A stretch of DNA of 64,000 nt, taken from Gimesia fumaroli (lineage in GTDB: Bacteria; Planctomycetota; Planctomycetia; Planctomycetales; Planctomycetaceae). Positions 26,354-33,999 of this stretch are shown piece after piece. Each line of letters begins with the position of its first letter. Positions within the stretch are counted from its first letter, which is position 1. The notes under the pieces were generated by a model, which worked only from the letters and a program-made list of their open reading frames with translations, made no database searches and was not told the DNA's origin. The stretch lies in assembly GCF_007754425.1 (NCBI RefSeq), contig NZ_CP037452.1:1996664-2060663 (forward strand). Reading direction: 5' to 3'. Both the position numbers and the translations under genes were made by a program.

Positions 26354-26611
26354 GGCACCGTTGGCTTGCCCAACGGTGAAGGTACAATTCCAGAAAAAGA
26401 TGACCAACGTGCGGTAGGGGCGGCTCTATGTGGCCGCCCGCAGTGTCGGGGTGGTTTTTGTTTTACCGTGCGAATGATTTTACCGGATCCATTGGTACGG
26501 CAATTCAGAGTCGAATCTCTCCATGCGGGTCGCCACATGGGGCGACCCCTGCGTTTCGATAACTATGTAGCTGTGAGTTACTTTGCACGGCCGGGCAAGC
26601 CGGGCCGTGGC
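26354..26611. repeat. Nested palindromic element (two pairs of related hairpins in inverted order)
   Basis: Four perfect hairpins occur in 260 bp of non-coding DNA. H1: CACCGTTGG/CCAACGGTG at 26356-26378. H2: GGGCGGC/GCCGCCC at 26418-26439. H3: GGGTCGCC/GGCGACCC at 26527-26548. H4: CACGGCC/GGCCGTG at 26586-26609. Read on the opposite strand, H4 resembles H1 (both have GGCTTGCCC in the loop region) and H3 resembles H2 (shared pattern GGG-CG-C-ATGTGGC-G-CCCGCA), with nearly equal spacing, so the whole is one imperfect inverted repeat. It lies between selO (plus) and msrB (minus). It looks like a REP- or MITE-type mobile repeat; it may also terminate both genes. Confidence 0.7.
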
Positions 26612-26621
26612 ACACGGTGAG

Positions 26622-27038
26622 TTACCCGTTGTCCGTGATCACGTCGGGCATGGTTTCGCCGGTGGGAATGAACTTCATTGAAATCGAATTGACACAGTGC
26701 CGTGTGTTTTTTTCGGTCATGCGCTCGCCGAGGAAAACATGACCCAGGTGACCGCCGCAGTTATGACAGACAATTTCAGTGCGAAAACCGTCTGCATCGG
26801 GAATGCGATCGACGGCACCTGGCAGTTCATCGTCAAAGCTGGGCCAGCCGCAATGGCTTTCGAACTTGTCTTTACTGCGATACAGGGGGGCGTTGCAGCG
26901 GCGGCAAATAAATGTACCGGCTGCTTTCAGGTTCGTGTATTCGCCGAAAAAAGGCTGCTCGGTTCCTTTATGCAGGATCACACGGGCTTCTTCGGGAGTG
27001 AGTTCATTATAGTTTGTTTCGGACGATTCCGATTCCAT
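26622..27038 (-). CDS. msrB: Peptide-methionine (R)-S-oxide reductase MsrB
   Basis: A 138-residue MsrB. It reduces the R epimer of methionine sulfoxide in proteins. Zinc-binding CxxC pairs are present ([11 protein letters not shown] and [14 protein letters not shown]), and the catalytic Cys is in [11 protein letters not shown], matching the family's R-Y-C-x-N-S/A. The start ([14 protein letters not shown]) covers the usual first strand region. The frame extends to a TTG at 27074, but the ATG at 27038 avoids overlap with the upstream methyltransferase gene, which ends 33 bp before it. The two genes are probably cotranscribed. Cytoplasmic; no signal peptide. Confidence 0.95.
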   Translation of the reverse strand: MESESSETNYNELTPEEARVILHKGTEQPFFGEYTNLKAAGTFICRRCNAPLYRSKDKFESHCGWPSFDDELPGAVDRIPDADGFRTEIVCHNCGGHLGHVFLGERMTEKNTRHCVNSISMKFIPTGETMPDVITDNG

Positions 27039-27070
27039 CAGCGAGTTCCAATAATAGGGAATGTGGTCGA

Positions 27071-28156
27071 TCAAAGTCGGGTGAGTAACGCGGCAATTGA
27101 GATAAAATGAAACTCGTATCGCTCGGGATGGTCGACGAGCAGTCGTTCCATGCGTTGATAAATTTTCTCGATCGTATTTTCCTGTGGCAAGTCTTCCGGG
27201 AGGGCGGCTGCAAGAACCGGTTCCGTAAAGGCTCGCTGAAAACTGATATAGCTATGAGCCCAGGTTTCCCGATCACCGGTCTCGTCAAACGCCGTATTGA
27301 ACGGCACGGGAACATCGCGTGATTCCGCGTGTTCGATGCGATAGGCGGCTGCCAGTTCCGGTTCGTTCTGGATGGGCGCCGTCAGTTCTTCGATATCGCG
27401 ATAATAAGCGGGAAAGAGAAAGTCTTCATAAAAACTGCGGGGCAGCATATCTGCTTCGACGAAATCCAACAATGCATCACTGAGAACATCCATCAGCCCG
27501 TGGCCCGTTGATTGCGTTTCGTTCTTCCCAAAGATCTGGACCAGCAGCTTACCGCCGGGAACCAGTTCCTCGGCCCGTGCTGCGTAAAAGTGGCTTAGAT
27601 CCTGATAGGCCTGTTTCTGGAATGGAATTAGTTCGCTGGCGGTAACTTCGACTCCTTCACGCGGTGCACCGGGATTGGGTTGCATGGCCAGGACAAAGCC
27701 TGGCAGCTGTGCCTCTGGTCTGGTTTCGAAGAACCCGATGGCGTTAAATGTCGTCGCCAGATGCAGGCTGCAGGGAGGCACGAGTCGTCCAAACGCGGAC
27801 CCACCGATGGCGGCAGTATAGACGTCGGTTGCTGAAAGAGCGGGAGTCGATTCAGGAAACAGATTCGAAAACATCTGATTAAAATCGTTGGTGGGTAGAT
27901 CATCAAACAGCGCCCAGACAGGTAAATCTGACTGGCGGCGTACGATCTCAATCAGGTGATTCATCGTGTAGATCGCGTTGGCTCCCTCGGAAGAGCCGAT
28001 ATCGAGAAAGTTCCACGAATACTGATGTATGGCTGGATCGGGCAGGGCGGCGATCGCTTCTTCGAGCCAGGGGAGAAACGCATCGGAAGCAGAACGCTGC
28101 TCTTTTGAGTTGGCATCGTAATAACCGCCCCCCTTCATCCCGGTCGTTGTGGGCAT
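27071..28156 (-). CDS. SABATH-type SAM-dependent carboxyl methyltransferase
   Basis: A 361-residue methyltransferase with the landmark motifs of the SABATH family, known best from plants: [15 protein letters not shown] at the N-terminus (substrate/SAM lid), [15 protein letters not shown] (SAM-binding motif I), [16 protein letters not shown] (the plant LNDLPGNDFN block), and [18 protein letters not shown], ending at FFETR. These enzymes methylate carboxyl groups of small acids such as salicylate, jasmonate, or indole acetate. Aromatic residues after SLHL set substrate choice, but the substrate cannot be read here. The ATG at 28156 has AGGA nine bases upstream. It is followed by msrB. Confidence 0.85.
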   Translation of the reverse strand: MPTTTGMKGGGYYDANSKEQRSASDAFLPWLEEAIAALPDPAIHQYSWNFLDIGSSEGANAIYTMNHLIEIVRRQSDLPVWALFDDLPTNDFNQMFSNLFPESTPALSATDVYTAAIGGSAFGRLVPPCSLHLATTFNAIGFFETRPEAQLPGFVLAMQPNPGAPREGVEVTASELIPFQKQAYQDLSHFYAARAEELVPGGKLLVQIFGKNETQSTGHGLMDVLSDALLDFVEADMLPRSFYEDFLFPAYYRDIEELTAPIQNEPELAAAYRIEHAESRDVPVPFNTAFDETGDRETWAHSYISFQRAFTEPVLAAALPEDLPQENTIEKIYQRMERLLVDHPERYEFHFISIAALLTRL

Positions 28157-28549
28157 AATTGTTGATCCTGTTTCTGAATTGAGCCACGCGGCTGTCACGG
28201 TGTTTTAAAGGATATGTGTATGAAGCTTCAATTTTTAATCCGCTGCATTTGTTGATTAAAGTGTATCGCATGCCAGGCTTTGATTCCATAAATGCAATGA
28301 CCTTGTTCCGCGAATCTTGGTGAAGAGAGACGCTCAAATGGGGGCAGGTCGAGGATTTCACTCTGCACAGCTATTTTGTTTCCCATTTTCACCAAATTGA
28401 GTCTGTTCGATTCATAAACTCTGATCAGTTAAGACTTTCTCAATGGCTCACGGTTGTGGCTTGTGCATAACGAATCCATGAACAGTGTCTGCAAGAAACC
28501 CCTCAAACTGAAAGTTTTTTTGACCAGTTGAATCGGAGATGGTAAATTA
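28157..28549. other. Intergenic region upstream of methyltransferase and small ORFs
   Basis: About 390 bp between divergent units. No gene longer than 40 codons with a ribosome binding site is supported. A poly-T stretch (AAAGTTTTTTTGACC) lies near 28511-28525. Promoters for both directions are expected, but none is distinct. Confidence 0.4.
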
Positions 28550-28693
28550 GTGACAGCAATTCAAAGCGTTCTGATTTCATTTCCGATTGATCGCGACAAT
28601 TTCAAACAGGGGTGGTCTCGTTTAATCAGTCGAGTCACAAAGGGGCGACTTACGGATGTTGTCTCTTTGCGTATTGAAGGAGGCTCTGTATGA
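28550..28693 (+). CDS. Possible 47-codon leader ORF coupled to the next gene
   Basis: A GTG at 28550 preceded by GGAG at about 10 bases opens a 47-codon frame that ends in TGA at 28691-28693, overlapping the ATG of the next gene by four bases (ATGA). The predicted peptide (start VTAIQSVLISFPIDRD) is mixed in composition, not hydrophobic. The tight overlap suggests a translated and coupled short protein or leader. It is below the usual size cut-off, and coding bias cannot be judged at this length. Confidence 0.35.
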   Translation: MTAIQSVLISFPIDRDNFKQGWSRLISRVTKGRLTDVVSLRIEGGSV

Positions 28694-29151
28694 CCAGAAA
28701 AAACTCAGGCATTGTGAATGGCGCCTTGGAAGAAATTTCCGCACTGGAATATATTCTGTTAGGCGACCTGCTGGATTTACTGGAAGAATCTGATGGCGAT
28801 GCGGGCGCCTGGAAATGGATTTCCCAGGTACTGGATACGCTTTTGAAAATGATGCCACGTGAATTCGAATTGCAGGACGAAGGGGGCTACCTGGAAGAAG
28901 TCCTTGAAGAACAACCGAACTGGCAGGGGCATGTTCGAAATCTGTATCAGGAACGCTGTGACTTATTGAAGAAGCTGAATGAGTTACAGGTTCGCATGCA
29001 GGATTCTCAGCCATTACATCAGATGCGCCGCATTGCCGGCGAGCTCAGACACGAACTCCGCGACTGGATCACCAGCTATATCGCCCACCAGCGCCACGAG
29101 CGTCGTATTATCCAAGACGCCTTCAACAGCGACATTGGTGCTGCCGACTGA
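28690..29151 (+). CDS. Small helical acidic protein, function unknown
   Basis: A 153-residue cytoplasmic protein with a strong ribosome binding site (AGGAGG seven bases upstream). It is nearly all helix: EEISALEYILLGDLLDLLEES, KWISQVLDTLLKMM, NLYQERCDLLKKLNELQ, and a C-terminal helix LRDWITSYIAHQRHERRIIQ ending DAFNSDIGAAD. The four-helix layout with His residues in HQRHERR recalls hemerythrin-like folds, but the full set of metal ligands is not visible, so no function is claimed. The short ORF upstream is coupled by ATGA. Confidence 0.65.
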   Translation: MTRKNSGIVNGALEEISALEYILLGDLLDLLEESDGDAGAWKWISQVLDTLLKMMPREFELQDEGGYLEEVLEEQPNWQGHVRNLYQERCDLLKKLNELQVRMQDSQPLHQMRRIAGELRHELRDWITSYIAHQRHERRIIQDAFNSDIGAAD

Positions 29152-29633
29152 TTCATTTCGAATGGACGCCTATTCTCTGTCTACTGATTCATGACGCTTA
29201 TGCAGTGAACTGTTTTCCTCTCTGACGTTGCGCGCCGTTCCGGTACGATTCTGTTTGTGAGACAGTCGAGTTTGTTTCTCAAGTTGTCTCACTCTTAATG
29301 AGAATCATCGATAAGGGCAGGGCCGCGTCAAGAGGGGAATCAAAAAATGAGAAAACAAGCGACATGTGAAACGCGTCGATGCCAAGTCAATGAGTGGCGA
29401 ACATGGGCCGATGTGTGGGGCAATGCGGGACGAAGCGTGTCGAAAATTAGGGAAAGCATGAGCAGGTTATTTGAAAATCGCTCTGAAACGAGAGGGTTTT
29501 GTAGTGCTGGATTTTTCACTGGTTCCCGTTTTGCACCTGAACCAGTAGTGTTCTCGCGCGCGACGCATAATTCCGCAAATCATGGCAAACGGTGCGTTGC
29601 TGTCAAGTCTATTTTCTTCAGGTTGTGGACGAG
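29152..29633. other. 482-bp intergenic region with two inverted repeats
   Basis: Perfect 8-bp inverted repeats occur at GTGAGACA 29257-29264 / TGTCTCAC 29285-29292 and ACTGGTTC 29518-29525 / GAACCAGT 29539-29546. The second lies about 90 bp beyond the macrodomain stop (minus strand) and may be its terminator. A frame opening at 29347 runs antisense into the macrodomain gene and is not called. Confidence 0.4.
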
Positions 29634-30113
29634 TTACTTTTCAAAGTCGTACACAAATACATTGATCTTTGCAGCGCAGAGAGTTTGTTGGATCAGCGGT
29701 TCTATTTTGTCCCATTTGCCGCCGGCCAGACCGCAGCCGATGCGCGGCATGTGGACAGAGGCCGAGAGTTCTTCGGCTTTCTCGGCGACGGAGGTCAGAC
29801 ATTGTTCGATGGCCGGATAGCGGACTGGCGGGCCTTTGCTGCCGGTTTTCATGCCGCGCTGACCTAGCATATTGGCGACCCAGATGTACCGGTCGACTTG
29901 CACGAACTGAACTTCACCCAGACCGAAGTTGTTTTTGGCCCGGCTGCGATGCCACTGGCGATATTCTGTTTCCGGTTCGGGCCAGCGGTTGCTGATTGCC
30001 AGTACGAAGCCTTCGCCCCAGCCACCCAGGTCATTACAGATATGGGCAATGATCTTGTTTCCTTTGGCTTGCGGCTGGGTAGCATCGCCTTTCAGATAGG
30101 TGATCTCGGTCAT
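29634..30113 (-). CDS. Macrodomain protein (TARG1/Poa1p-like ADP-ribose hydrolase type)
   Basis: A 159-residue single macrodomain. Start: EITYLKGDATQPQ (adenine-contact Asp in GDAT), then IIAHICNDLGGWGEGFVLAIS, split here as HICND and GGWGEGFV, which is the distal-ribose loop, VANMLGQ, and the phosphate loop MPRIGCGLAGGKW. Such proteins bind or remove ADP-ribose from proteins, nucleic acids, or O-acetyl-ADP-ribose. The ATG overlaps the stop of the upstream solute-binding lipoprotein (ATGA). It is the last gene of the minus-strand run that begins with a Y-family polymerase. A role in repairing ADP-ribosylated DNA or protein is inference. Confidence 0.88.
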   Translation of the reverse strand: MTEITYLKGDATQPQAKGNKIIAHICNDLGGWGEGFVLAISNRWPEPETEYRQWHRSRAKNNFGLGEVQFVQVDRYIWVANMLGQRGMKTGSKGPPVRYPAIEQCLTSVAEKAEELSASVHMPRIGCGLAGGKWDKIEPLIQQTLCAAKINVFVYDFEK

Positions 30114-30970
30114 GGTTTGGGCTTAGAATCACAGATGGTGCTGGGCAGGTCAATCTTGTATTTCTTGAGCAGTTTGGCGTATTCGCCGCTCTCGCAGAGT
30201 TTCTTCAGGCCGGCGTTGAAGGCATCGCGGACGTCGGGTTCTTCAAAGTTGGCTTTGAAATACGTGGCTTCGGGGAAGAGGGCGTGGTATTCGACTTCAT
30301 CCAGTTGATGTCCTGTTGACTGGCTGATGGCATTGAAGATACTACGGTCAATCACGATCACGGCGTCCTTGGCCTCCCAGAACTGTCTGACCTGATCGCT
30401 CTGATCGGCGACTTCCACATAGTTCTTGCGTTGTGGGGAATCGGGAGAGAACAGTTTTTTGAATTCGGGGCCGAGTTCGAGGTAGGCGTCTTGCCAGGTG
30501 AGGACTTTGTGATCGGCCAAGTCAGCGACGGTTTCGATTTTCAGACCGGCTGATTTTTTGGTGATCGCGGAGTTCACGAAATCGATGAAGTTGTCGGAGT
30601 AGAAAATGCCTTCGACGTCTTTAAATTTCTGAACGCCGAGCGCCATGTCGGCCTGATTTTCGGCGACCGCGGACTGCAGTTTTTCATAAGGCATTTGAAC
30701 GAAATTGAGCTGATAGCTGGGGAGGGCCTGGGTGGCGATATCGACTTCGATACCGGTTTTCGCATTTTTCATGACATAGGGAGCAATATCAACGCTGATC
30801 GCGACCGTCAACTGCGGCCTGTCGGCACCTTCAATCGGTTCGGGGATGATATCGACTTCGGGGTTCGCGTCAGGAGGGGGAGGCGTCGGTGTTTTCTCTT
30901 GTCCACACGCGGTGAACAGCAGACTCAGTAGCATCAGGCATATGGCAGCGTCGACACGAAATCCGTTCAT
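30110..30970 (-). CDS. Solute-binding lipoprotein, family 3 (periplasmic amino-acid-binding fold)
   Basis: A 286-residue exported protein. A type II signal peptide ends in LLFTACGQE, with the Cys as lipid anchor, followed by a Pro-rich linker. The rest has the bacterial extracellular solute-binding (SBP_bac_3) plan: LTVAISVDIAPYV, GIEVDIATQAL, YEKLQSAVAENQADMALG and FNAGLKKLCESGEYAKLLKKY. No permease or ATPase gene is nearby, so it is an orphan receptor. The start has AGGAGA eight bases upstream. Its stop overlaps the cytosolic macrodomain gene by four bases, an odd coupling of a periplasmic with a cytosolic protein. Ligand unknown. Confidence 0.85.
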   Translation of the reverse strand: MNGFRVDAAICLMLLSLLFTACGQEKTPTPPPPDANPEVDIIPEPIEGADRPQLTVAISVDIAPYVMKNAKTGIEVDIATQALPSYQLNFVQMPYEKLQSAVAENQADMALGVQKFKDVEGIFYSDNFIDFVNSAITKKSAGLKIETVADLADHKVLTWQDAYLELGPEFKKLFSPDSPQRKNYVEVADQSDQVRQFWEAKDAVIVIDRSIFNAISQSTGHQLDEVEYHALFPEATYFKANFEEPDVRDAFNAGLKKLCESGEYAKLLKKYKIDLPSTICDSKPKP

Positions 30971-31050
30971 CGTCTTTTCTCCTGAGTAATGGGAATTTGC
31001 TGGAGTATATCGCGTGAGGGGCGTCTACTCAATAGCTTCGTTTTCGTTGG

Positions 31051-31521
31051 TCAAATCTGTTCGCCCAGAAAGACCGGTTCGCGGTGATAGCCGGTCATGA
31101 CCTGGTAGTAGTGGGACGCGGGTTGCAGGATCAGATAGACATAGGGTTGTTCGTGCTGGTCGTGGATGATGGTGCCTTGGATGCCTTCTCTGATCTGAAA
31201 CCAGACACCCCGTTCCAGGCCGAAGTTCGCCAGAATTTCAACTGGTTCCGGGGCATACATGGACCAGGCGCCGGACTGAAGCGTCGAAACTTCACACCAC
31301 CAGGCGAGGGGGGCGTTGCAGTTTCGCTGCCGATTGCCCCAGGGAAGGATTTGCAATTCGCCTTGATAAAAGACGGGGAGTAACGGGCGCCGATGCCGTT
31401 GCAGAAACAGGATTTCTTTTTCCGCTGTTTCGGAACGCTGAATGATGCGTTCTTCCAGTTGGTATTTTCGAATCAGTCTGGTGGGGATGTCCCGCCAGGC
31501 AAGGGTAATTCCGGTACACAT
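31051..31521 (-). CDS. SRAP-like (HMCES/YedK-related) protein coupled to Y-family polymerase
   Basis: A 156-residue protein beginning Met-Cys (MCTGITLAW). The ATG overlaps the polymerase stop (TGATG), so Cys2 becomes N-terminal after Met removal. In SRAP proteins this Cys2 forms a covalent link to abasic sites in single-stranded DNA. Other segments that fit a diverged SRAP fold: RPLLPVFYQGELQILPWGN (compare the PV...WG region), LERGVWFQIREG, and the ending YHREPVFL, resembling HxRMPV. The usual catalytic Glu of the GFYEW motif is not evident, and the protein is shorter than the normal 200-220. Together with translational coupling to a translesion polymerase this points to abasic-site handling; the family call is inference. 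Confidence 0.55.
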   Translation of the reverse strand: MCTGITLAWRDIPTRLIRKYQLEERIIQRSETAEKEILFLQRHRRPLLPVFYQGELQILPWGNRQRNCNAPLAWWCEVSTLQSGAWSMYAPEPVEILANFGLERGVWFQIREGIQGTIIHDQHEQPYVYLILQPASHYYQVMTGYHREPVFLGEQI

Positions 31522-32738
31522 CAGAAGCACATTTTTCCTGAAATATCACAGATGTCATAGTTATGTGTCGCATCATGATAGATCTCATGCAGCGGCAGTG
31601 TCTCGGCACTGCGGATCGCAAACCGGCCCAGTTTTTGATTGATGTCGCGTTTGAGTTGATCGAGGGGGCTTTGTGGCTCTTCAAAAAAGAGTGATTTTTG
31701 AATCTTATCCCGCCAGGTCAAGTTTTCGGCAATGATGTGCATGTGACTGACGGGGTGGCTCGTCGGTGCCGCGGCAAGCATCGGCATGACGGCATCGTAG
31801 ATGGTACGAAACGAAGCAGAGGGGACTGCCAGGGGAGTTCGGCCGAGCCAGAGTGCCGTTTTGTTGGCATCGATCTGCAGACTGATATGACCGGCATAGA
31901 CACGGTGATGATCAAGGGCTTCGATCAGGCGTTCGATATTTCGAACGGCCCAGGCGCGAATGCGATCCGGGTCCATGGTCTTCCCACCACAGGATCCGCC
32001 ACGGGCAATGGCCTTGTGGGGCGGTCGGGAGGTTTGAATCGGATTGATCGCATCGCCCCGGAGTTCCCACCAGAGGGCTTCGCCTTTAATCGTGAGCAGA
32101 TTACGAATCATCAACCGATCTGCCTGGCGGTAATCCCAGCAGGTGCGAATATTTCTGTCGTGCAGTTTTTTGGCGCTGCGGCTGCCGATGCCGCACAGTT
32201 CGCCGACTGGCTGTGAGCGGAGAAACGATTCACAGTCCTTTTCAATCACACGCACGCCGAACGGTTTGGAGGCATCGCTGCCGAGCTTGGCCAGGGTGCG
32301 TGCGGGGGCGATGCCGATCGAAACGGGGACGCCGATCTGATCCTGAACCAGCGTCTGTAGTGCGCGGGTAGCTGCTTCCAGGGGGAGTTGAAAATGCCGC
32401 GAAAGCTCGGAAGCATCAAAAAACATTTCATCAATGCTGTAGTACTCGACCAGCGGGCTGACGGTTTTGAGCAGGTCCAGCAATTTTCGGGAGATGACTT
32501 CGTACCAGCGAAAATCCCGCTTCACAAAGACGGCGTGCGGGCAGAGTTTTTTGGCTTCCCAGATCGGGTGTCCGGTTTTGACGCCGTAGGATTTGAGCTC
32601 GTAGCTCTTGGCAATGACGCACGCTCCCTGGTTTCCCAGGACGCCACAAGGGACTCCGCGCAGACTGTGAGATCTGATTCTTTCACAGCTTACGTAGAAA
32701 CAATCCGCGTCAATATGTCCAATTAAACTAGTGCCCAT
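31521..32738 (-). CDS. Y-family translesion DNA polymerase (DinB/UmuC type)
   Basis: A 405-residue polymerase. Catalytic carboxylates are present: Asp10 in HIDADCFYVSCER and Asp103-Glu104 in YYSIDEMFF. Finger/thumb segments: VSIGIAPARTLAKLGS and LCGIGSRSAKKLHDRNIRT (helix-hairpin-helix). Near residue 347 the segment QKSLFF fits a beta-clamp-binding motif. It inserts bases opposite damaged template. It heads a minus-strand run with the SRAP-like gene (overlapping stop and start), and then a solute-binding lipoprotein and macrodomain. No clear ribosome binding site precedes the ATG at 32738; a palindrome lies 28 bp upstream. LexA or another damage regulator could control it. Confidence 0.92.
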   Translation of the reverse strand: MGTSLIGHIDADCFYVSCERIRSHSLRGVPCGVLGNQGACVIAKSYELKSYGVKTGHPIWEAKKLCPHAVFVKRDFRWYEVISRKLLDLLKTVSPLVEYYSIDEMFFDASELSRHFQLPLEAATRALQTLVQDQIGVPVSIGIAPARTLAKLGSDASKPFGVRVIEKDCESFLRSQPVGELCGIGSRSAKKLHDRNIRTCWDYRQADRLMIRNLLTIKGEALWWELRGDAINPIQTSRPPHKAIARGGSCGGKTMDPDRIRAWAVRNIERLIEALDHHRVYAGHISLQIDANKTALWLGRTPLAVPSASFRTIYDAVMPMLAAAPTSHPVSHMHIIAENLTWRDKIQKSLFFEEPQSPLDQLKRDINQKLGRFAIRSAETLPLHEIYHDATHNYDICDISGKMCF

Positions 32739-32758
32739 GCGGGGATGGTAGCAGAAGC

Positions 32759-32784
32759 ATTATGGAATACTACTGAACAGTATT
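32759..32784 (-). promoter_or_regulatory. Palindrome at the polymerase promoter, candidate damage-response operator
   Basis: TACTG and CAGTA are separated by two bases (TACTGAACAGTA on the plus strand), inside a wider AATACT...AGTATT inverted repeat at 32766-32784. On the minus strand a possible -10 CATAAT (32764-32759) follows it. The half-sites match the outer parts of the enterobacterial LexA box, but with a 2-bp instead of 10-bp spacer. It is placed where a repressor would block RNA polymerase. Confidence 0.4.
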
Positions 32785-32886
32785 GAGGTTTTCGTTGCGA
32801 TTCTGTTAGGGAAACCAGGGGTAATGTCAGGTTTCGTATTGGCGAGTTTTACTGTATCGGGCGGCGTCAAAATGAACTGTTTGAAG

Positions 32887-33999
32887 TCATGAAGCGGACT
32901 GAGAATTGGCCTGGGGGATGGAAAAGAAAAACGTGGAGCCTTTACCGGGCATGGATTCGACCCAGATCTGTCCCTGATGGGCTTCGATAATCCGTTTCAC
33001 GATTGAGAGTCCTAATCCGGTTCCTTCATAATCGCTGGCATTGACCGCGCGCGTGAGCGGTTCGAAAATGCGTTGCCGTTCTTTTTTGGGAATGCCGATT
33101 CCATTGTCCTGAACCATTGCCACCACAAACCGACCTTCAATTTTTGTATTGATGGAAATCACAGGGGCAACGTCTTTCACATATTTACAGGCATTACCAA
33201 GGAGATTCTGAAAGACCGTAGTCATCAGGGCTACATCGGCATAAACATCGTCCAAGTGTCCTATATTAATGGTTGCATTCTGGTTGCGCATTGGTTCTTC
33301 CAAAAATTCACACGCGATTTTAATCGAACTTCGTAGCGAAATATGATCCCGCTGTAAACTTTTCTGCCCCAGCAGAGAAAAGCGGAGCATATCATCAATC
33401 AATTTTTTGAGACGATTGGCAATCAGCGGCAGGCTGCGGAGCATTTCCAACACCGGATTCTCCAGGCAGGTTCCCGCTTCTTCAAGCACAATCTGACTGA
33501 TCGTTTTTATATTTCCCAAAGGGGCTTTCAGATCGTGTGATGCAGCCCGGGCAAAGGCCTGCAGATTTTCATTATGCAGAGTCAGAGACGTTAATTGTTT
33601 TTTGCGCTCGACGGCATGTCGAATCGTACGGTAGAGAATTGGTCCGGTCAGTTCTGCTTTAATCAGATAGTCCTGTGCCCCTGTTTGAATGATTTTGCTA
33701 CTGAGAGCATCATCATCTTTTGTGGCCAGAGTAATAACGGGAGTTACAGGAGATTCTGCCAGGATCTGTGATAATGACTCAATCGCGTGAGTCTCTGATG
33801 AATCCAAAGTGAGCACCAGGACCGAGAATGTTCGTGCTTTGAGAGAGTTGAGCGCATCGGTAACAGATTTCACATGTGTGATGACAGAATTTTTGATCTT
33901 GTTGACTGTATTCAACAGGTCAATGATTAAAGTGGCATGAGTTGGATTCTCTTCAATTAATAAGATGTCAAATTTTTCGCGCAGCTTTTCATTATTCAT
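32887..33999 (-). CDS. Histidine kinase with degenerate N-terminal receiver
   Basis: A 370-residue soluble protein: a receiver-like domain (about 10-130), HisKA with His155 (ASHDLKAPLG) and HATPase_c (N box NLLGNACKYV, G1 DNGIGIP, G2 GTGLGLSIVKR). In the receiver, the acidic pair Glu16-Glu17 and Lys114 are in place, but the phosphoacceptor position is Thr64 (VLVLTLDSS), so normal phosphorylation is not expected unless Asp66 substitutes. The layout receiver-HisKA is like light- or output-coupled cyanobacterial/planctomycete kinases, where the receiver acts as a protein-interaction input. No transmembrane segment. It lies 148 bp upstream of the polymerase operon on the same strand, its stop facing the polymerase promoter. 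Confidence 0.85.
   Translation of the reverse strand: MNNEKLREKFDILLIEENPTHATLIIDLLNTVNKIKNSVITHVKSVTDALNSLKARTFSVLVLTLDSSETHAIESLSQILAESPVTPVITLATKDDDALSSKIIQTGAQDYLIKAELTGPILYRTIRHAVERKKQLTSLTLHNENLQAFARAASHDLKAPLGNIKTISQIVLEEAGTCLENPVLEMLRSLPLIANRLKKLIDDMLRFSLLGQKSLQRDHISLRSSIKIACEFLEEPMRNQNATINIGHLDDVYADVALMTTVFQNLLGNACKYVKDVAPVISINTKIEGRFVVAMVQDNGIGIPKKERQRIFEPLTRAVNASDYEGTGLGLSIVKRIIEAHQGQIWVESMPGKGSTFFFSIPQANSQSAS

Noticed and set aside
26340-26620. CRISPR array
   Set aside because: The repeats are four hairpins of two types in inverted order, without direct repeats of constant length and spacers; no cas gene is present.
29347-29820. 157-codon open frame on the plus strand
   Set aside because: Its second half is antisense to the well-supported macrodomain gene, the translation looks random, and no family motif is seen, although AGGGGA precedes the ATG.
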